DNA of 26,983 nt from JBNKLG01 sp050292235 (GTDB lineage: Bacteria; Pseudomonadota; Gammaproteobacteria; Chromatiales; Chromatiaceae), in contig JBNKLG010000033.1 of assembly GCA_050292235.1 (NCBI GenBank), forward strand, positions 1 through 26,983. The letters are read 5' to 3'. Below the pieces are notes generated by a model. It did no database searches, was not told the DNA's origin, and worked only from the letters and a program-made list of their open reading frames with translations. The position numbers and the translations under genes were made by a program. Below, piece after piece: positions 24,905-26,983 of this stretch. Position 1 is the first letter of the stretch, and every line of letters begins with the position of its first letter.

Positions 24905-25036
24905 ATGACAAAGGACAAATTCTTCATTGCCTTTGTGCTTCTTGTTCTGCTGATGCTGGTTTTTCGGGACAGCCCCGTATTCACGACTGTCATGAAGGGG
25001 CTGATGGGGGGCGACCCCACCCTGGCTCAGCGGTAA
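24905..25036 (+). CDS. Small single-span membrane peptide (43 aa)
   Basis: ATG 24905 to TAA 25034-25036. The product starts 'MTKDKFF', has one strongly hydrophobic span (about residues 6-20, 'FFIAFVLLVLLMLVF') and a short tail ending 'DPTLAQR'. A weak ATAGGG ribosome site lies 4 bases before the start. It follows the 170-aa exported protein by 18 bp on the same strand, compatible with an operon. Support is only compositional: a lysine-flanked N-terminus, a clean transmembrane segment and close spacing. No homologue is recognised. It could equally be a chance frame. Confidence 0.4.
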   Translation: MTKDKFFIAFVLLVLLMLVFRDSPVFTTVMKGLMGGDPTLAQR

Positions 25037-25197
25037 CGAAAAAGAGCCCCATTGGTTAGTGGTCAGGCTTTATCGAACACTGCCAGCCAGCCTGGGAAGG
25101 GCTATTGGCGGCAAGCTCAAACGTCGCTGGCACTCTGCTGGGGGTGCGATGGGGGCTCACTCTGGATGAAATGGCTATCTGTTCAAGGAGAACAAAG

Positions 25198-25983
25198 ATG
25201 AAAACAAAATGCTCACTGCTACTTTTGCTGGCGCTTTTGTCTGTCAGGACCTATGGCGCGGATGCCCCGATTTCCATGTGGGATGGGGATGAGCTGGGCT
25301 TTGAGGTTGGTGGAGCAGTCGATGTCACTAAGATAGTTGGAAATCCTGATGATTTTTCAGGTTCATACCATTTTGGATTCTCAGAAATGGAGTCCAGTTT
25401 TTTTGTTGAGAAAGAGGGAGAGCTTTATCGAATCAGGCACGAATCCTATGTTTTTGATGAAAAGAAACAGACATTTCTTTCAAGGCACAGGGAGTTAACC
25501 CAGGTCGAAATCAAAGACGGCTATTTTGACAAGGATGGCTGGAAAGGACGCTTTGTGTTTTATTTTGTGCAACCCGTTGAGAAAACGTATGGAGAGGGTA
25601 GGGTTGTTGGTGAAGTGGTTCATCCCACTCGAAAGTTGAAAGGTCTGGTGATTGAGGCGTCACCCGTGGATATCCGGAATGAACTGGGTTTCCTGGAAAA
25701 GCCCTTCAGGGATTTTGCCGTCGCTGGCCAACATGCTGTTTCACATGATCGGCTACTGACATCAGAGGATGTGAAAAACCGATCCAGGCAGGATTTGGCG
25801 TTGATGCGGAATGAGATCTTTGCCCGATATGGCTATCGGTTCAGTCCCGGTGGGGAGATGGATCGCTATTTCAAAAGTCAGCCCTGGTATAAGGCCCGCT
25901 ACGAAGAAGTGTCCCGCTTCTTCAACGACGTTGAGAAGAAGAACGTGCGGTTCCTTCGAGCGGAGGAGAAGCGGTTGAGGTGA
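25198..25983 (+). CDS. Exported YARHG-domain protein
   Basis: 261 aa from ATG 25198, with AAGGAG seven bases upstream. The frame opens at 25105, but the internal ATG gives a proper signal peptide (residues 1-21, ending 'TYGA'). The middle (about 25-175) is an unrecognised, probably beta-rich domain. The C-terminus (about 185-258) is a YARHG domain: 'LRNEIYARHG' appears here as 'LMRNEIFARYGYRFSP', followed by 'YFKSQPWYKARY' and a charged helix. YARHG domains are small extracellular modules thought to act in peptidoglycan or cell-surface contexts; no catalysis is known. Bases 25300-25520 are much AT-richer (35-42% GC in the three 60-base lines counted, 25321-25500) than core genes of the window, suggesting a different origin for the N-terminal part. 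The gene converges with the GlcG-like gene 50 bp away. Confidence 0.78.
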   Translation: MKTKCSLLLLLALLSVRTYGADAPISMWDGDELGFEVGGAVDVTKIVGNPDDFSGSYHFGFSEMESSFFVEKEGELYRIRHESYVFDEKKQTFLSRHRELTQVEIKDGYFDKDGWKGRFVFYFVQPVEKTYGEGRVVGEVVHPTRKLKGLVIEASPVDIRNELGFLEKPFRDFAVAGQHAVSHDRLLTSEDVKNRSRQDLALMRNEIFARYGYRFSPGGEMDRYFKSQPWYKARYEEVSRFFNDVEKKNVRFLRAEEKRLR

Positions 25984-26033
25984 TCCGGGATTGTTGTCTT
26001 GCAATCAACGGCTTTGACACCTGATACAGTCAG

Positions 26034-26558
26034 CTAGAAATCTGCCAGTTCCAGGTCTGCTTGAATGGCGGATAATCCGGCTTGGGCACAGGCACCGTCG
26101 ATGCTGTCGGCTTCGGATTTTCCCGGTGGAGCGCCGGATACCCCGATACCGCCAAGGGTTCGGCCTCCAGCTTCGATGACCAGACCACCACCCACCAGTA
26201 AAGCGCCAGGGTTGTGTTGCACCTGATTGGGAATACGCCCTTCCTGCAGCATTGCAGCCAGATCGGCAGTGGACTGACGAAAGCTGTTTGCGGTCCAGGC
26301 CTTGCGTATGGCTGTGTCTACGCTGTGGGGACCAGCCATGGGATCACGTAGCAGGGCCTGGAGATTGCCGCCCCGGTCTACTAGCGCAACGGTCACAGAG
26401 AAACCCCGTTGGCGGCAATCTTTTAAGGCAGCCCAGGCCGCTTGGTTGGCGGCTTCAAGACCTAAATTGTGAACAACGTGTAAAACGGGTTCGGCATATG
26501 CTGAAAAGCTGAGGCCTAATGTGAAGCCAAGCAGGAAGAAACTGGTGCCTTTTTTCAT
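26034..26558 (-). CDS. Exported GlcG/HbpS family heme-binding-like protein
   Basis: 174 aa. A signal peptide (residues 1-22, ending 'SAYA') is followed by one GlcG/HbpS (DUF336) domain. The typical motifs are present: 'VALVDRGGNLQALLR' (about 57-71), 'AIRKAWTANSF', 'GALLVGGGLVI' and the Gly-rich 'GGIGVSGAPPGKSEADSIDGACAQAGL' turn, here split across about 136-162. HbpS of Streptomyces binds heme and senses redox stress; GlcG in E. coli is linked to glycolate use. No glc genes are nearby, and the exported form points to heme or redox binding in the periplasm. No strong Shine-Dalgarno sequence was seen before the ATG. The divergent partner across 140 bp is a small membrane protein. Confidence 0.85.
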   Translation of the reverse strand: MKKGTSFFLLGFTLGLSFSAYAEPVLHVVHNLGLEAANQAAWAALKDCRQRGFSVTVALVDRGGNLQALLRDPMAGPHSVDTAIRKAWTANSFRQSTADLAAMLQEGRIPNQVQHNPGALLVGGGLVIEAGGRTLGGIGVSGAPPGKSEADSIDGACAQAGLSAIQADLELADF

Positions 26559-26698
26559 GGGAATGGCTCAAGTTAAACAGGGAAGGGAAAGGTTTGCCCA
26601 CGTTTTTAAATTGATCTGTAGCAAAAGTTACGGTCATCTCCTTTCAGTCACCATATCTTAATAACCACCAACTGTCGAAATAGCTTTGGAGGTTAACA

Positions 26699-26911
26699 AT
26701 GAATGCATTTATCTGTTTTATGGCATCAGCGGCTGGTCGAATTCTGCGTATCGTTGCAGGCAGCGCCATTGTCGCCTGGGGGCTTTTGGCCGCCGGTGGC
26801 GATAACGGCATGCTGATCGCCGCCATTGGCGCACTGCCTATTCTGGCAGGCGTGCTGAACATCTGTGTGGTCGGCCCCTTGATAGGTGGCCCGTTTCTTG
26901 GCTCTACCTGA
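26699..26911 (+). CDS. Small DUF2892-like membrane protein
   Basis: 70 aa, preceded by GGAGG seven bases before ATG 26699. Two hydrophobic segments (about residues 15-32 and 39-60) separated by 'GGDNG' suggest a hairpin in the inner membrane. The arrangement 'RILRIVAGSAIVAWGL...LIAAIGALPILAGVLNICVVGPLIG' matches the YgaP-transmembrane/DUF2892 pattern, where members often end in 'CPLY..LG'; here that is 'CVVGPLIG'. The function is unknown; relatives are often fused to or near rhodanese domains, but none is present here. The 72 bases after it to the window end hold no gene start I can support. Confidence 0.72.
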   Translation: MNAFICFMASAAGRILRIVAGSAIVAWGLLAAGGDNGMLIAAIGALPILAGVLNICVVGPLIGGPFLGST

Positions 26912-26983
26912 TTACCCATTATATTCAGCCAACGTTGTCTCTGAGAGCTAAACTTATTAGTAAGGGTGCAGTGTGAGGGTAAG

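Noticed and set aside
25044..25158. Inverted pair GAGCCCCAT (25044-25052) and ATGGGGGCTC (25149-25158)
   Set aside because: About 96 bp apart, imperfect by one base, with no T-run; not a credible terminator or operator.
26953..26964. Short near-palindrome CTTATTAGTAAG near the window end
   Set aside because: Only a 4-bp arm; expected by chance in AT-rich sequence.

Overview
The window looks like a chromosomal segment of a gammaproteobacterium with moderately high GC (about 55-60% by eye in the core genes). The E. coli-like alpha-2-macroglobulin/PBP1C pair, XerD with E. coli residue numbering, DsbC, YajQ, Ogt and a gammaproteobacterial-type SdhB support this. The genus cannot be determined from the sequence alone. 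No rRNA, tRNA, CRISPR array or insertion sequence was seen.

Layout. 1-6128 (+): a 5'-truncated thioester alpha-2-macroglobulin gene followed by pbpC, the known periplasmic protease-trap/cell-wall-repair pair. 6338-12162 (+): a four-gene, tightly spaced operon for exported proteins: a metacaspase-like protease, a DUF3160 protein, a second caspase-fold protease with an EF-hand-like loop, and an OmpA-domain protein. This is the most unusual part of the window. 12202-12894 (-): a lone sdhB. 12967-15660 (+): ogt, xerD, yajQ and dsbC, closed by a strong hairpin terminator. 15707-17341 (-): pgm, divergent from a bifunctional aldolase/short-chain dehydrogenase gene (17454-19444, +) that is interrupted by a 10-N assembly gap. 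19450-24113 (-): an exported TPR-CHAT protease-like protein preceded by an exported DUF3298-like protein. 24374-26911: an accessory stretch of small exported or membrane proteins (a 170-aa unknown, a 43-aa single-span peptide, a YARHG protein, a GlcG/HbpS-like protein and a DUF2892-like membrane protein), parts of which are clearly AT-richer than the core.

How it may work together. Three predicted clan-CD (caspase-like) cysteine proteases with intact His/Cys dyads and N-terminal signal peptides lie within 17 kb, in two separate modules. The first module also encodes a DUF3160 protein and a protein predicted to bind peptidoglycan, and it follows a protease-trapping macroglobulin and a peptidoglycan synthase. 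My inference, which is not shown by the sequence, is that this is an envelope-located caspase system, possibly calcium-responsive and anchored to the cell wall. The rest of the window is ordinary housekeeping: DNA repair, dimer resolution, disulfide isomerisation, TCA cycle and sugar phosphate metabolism.
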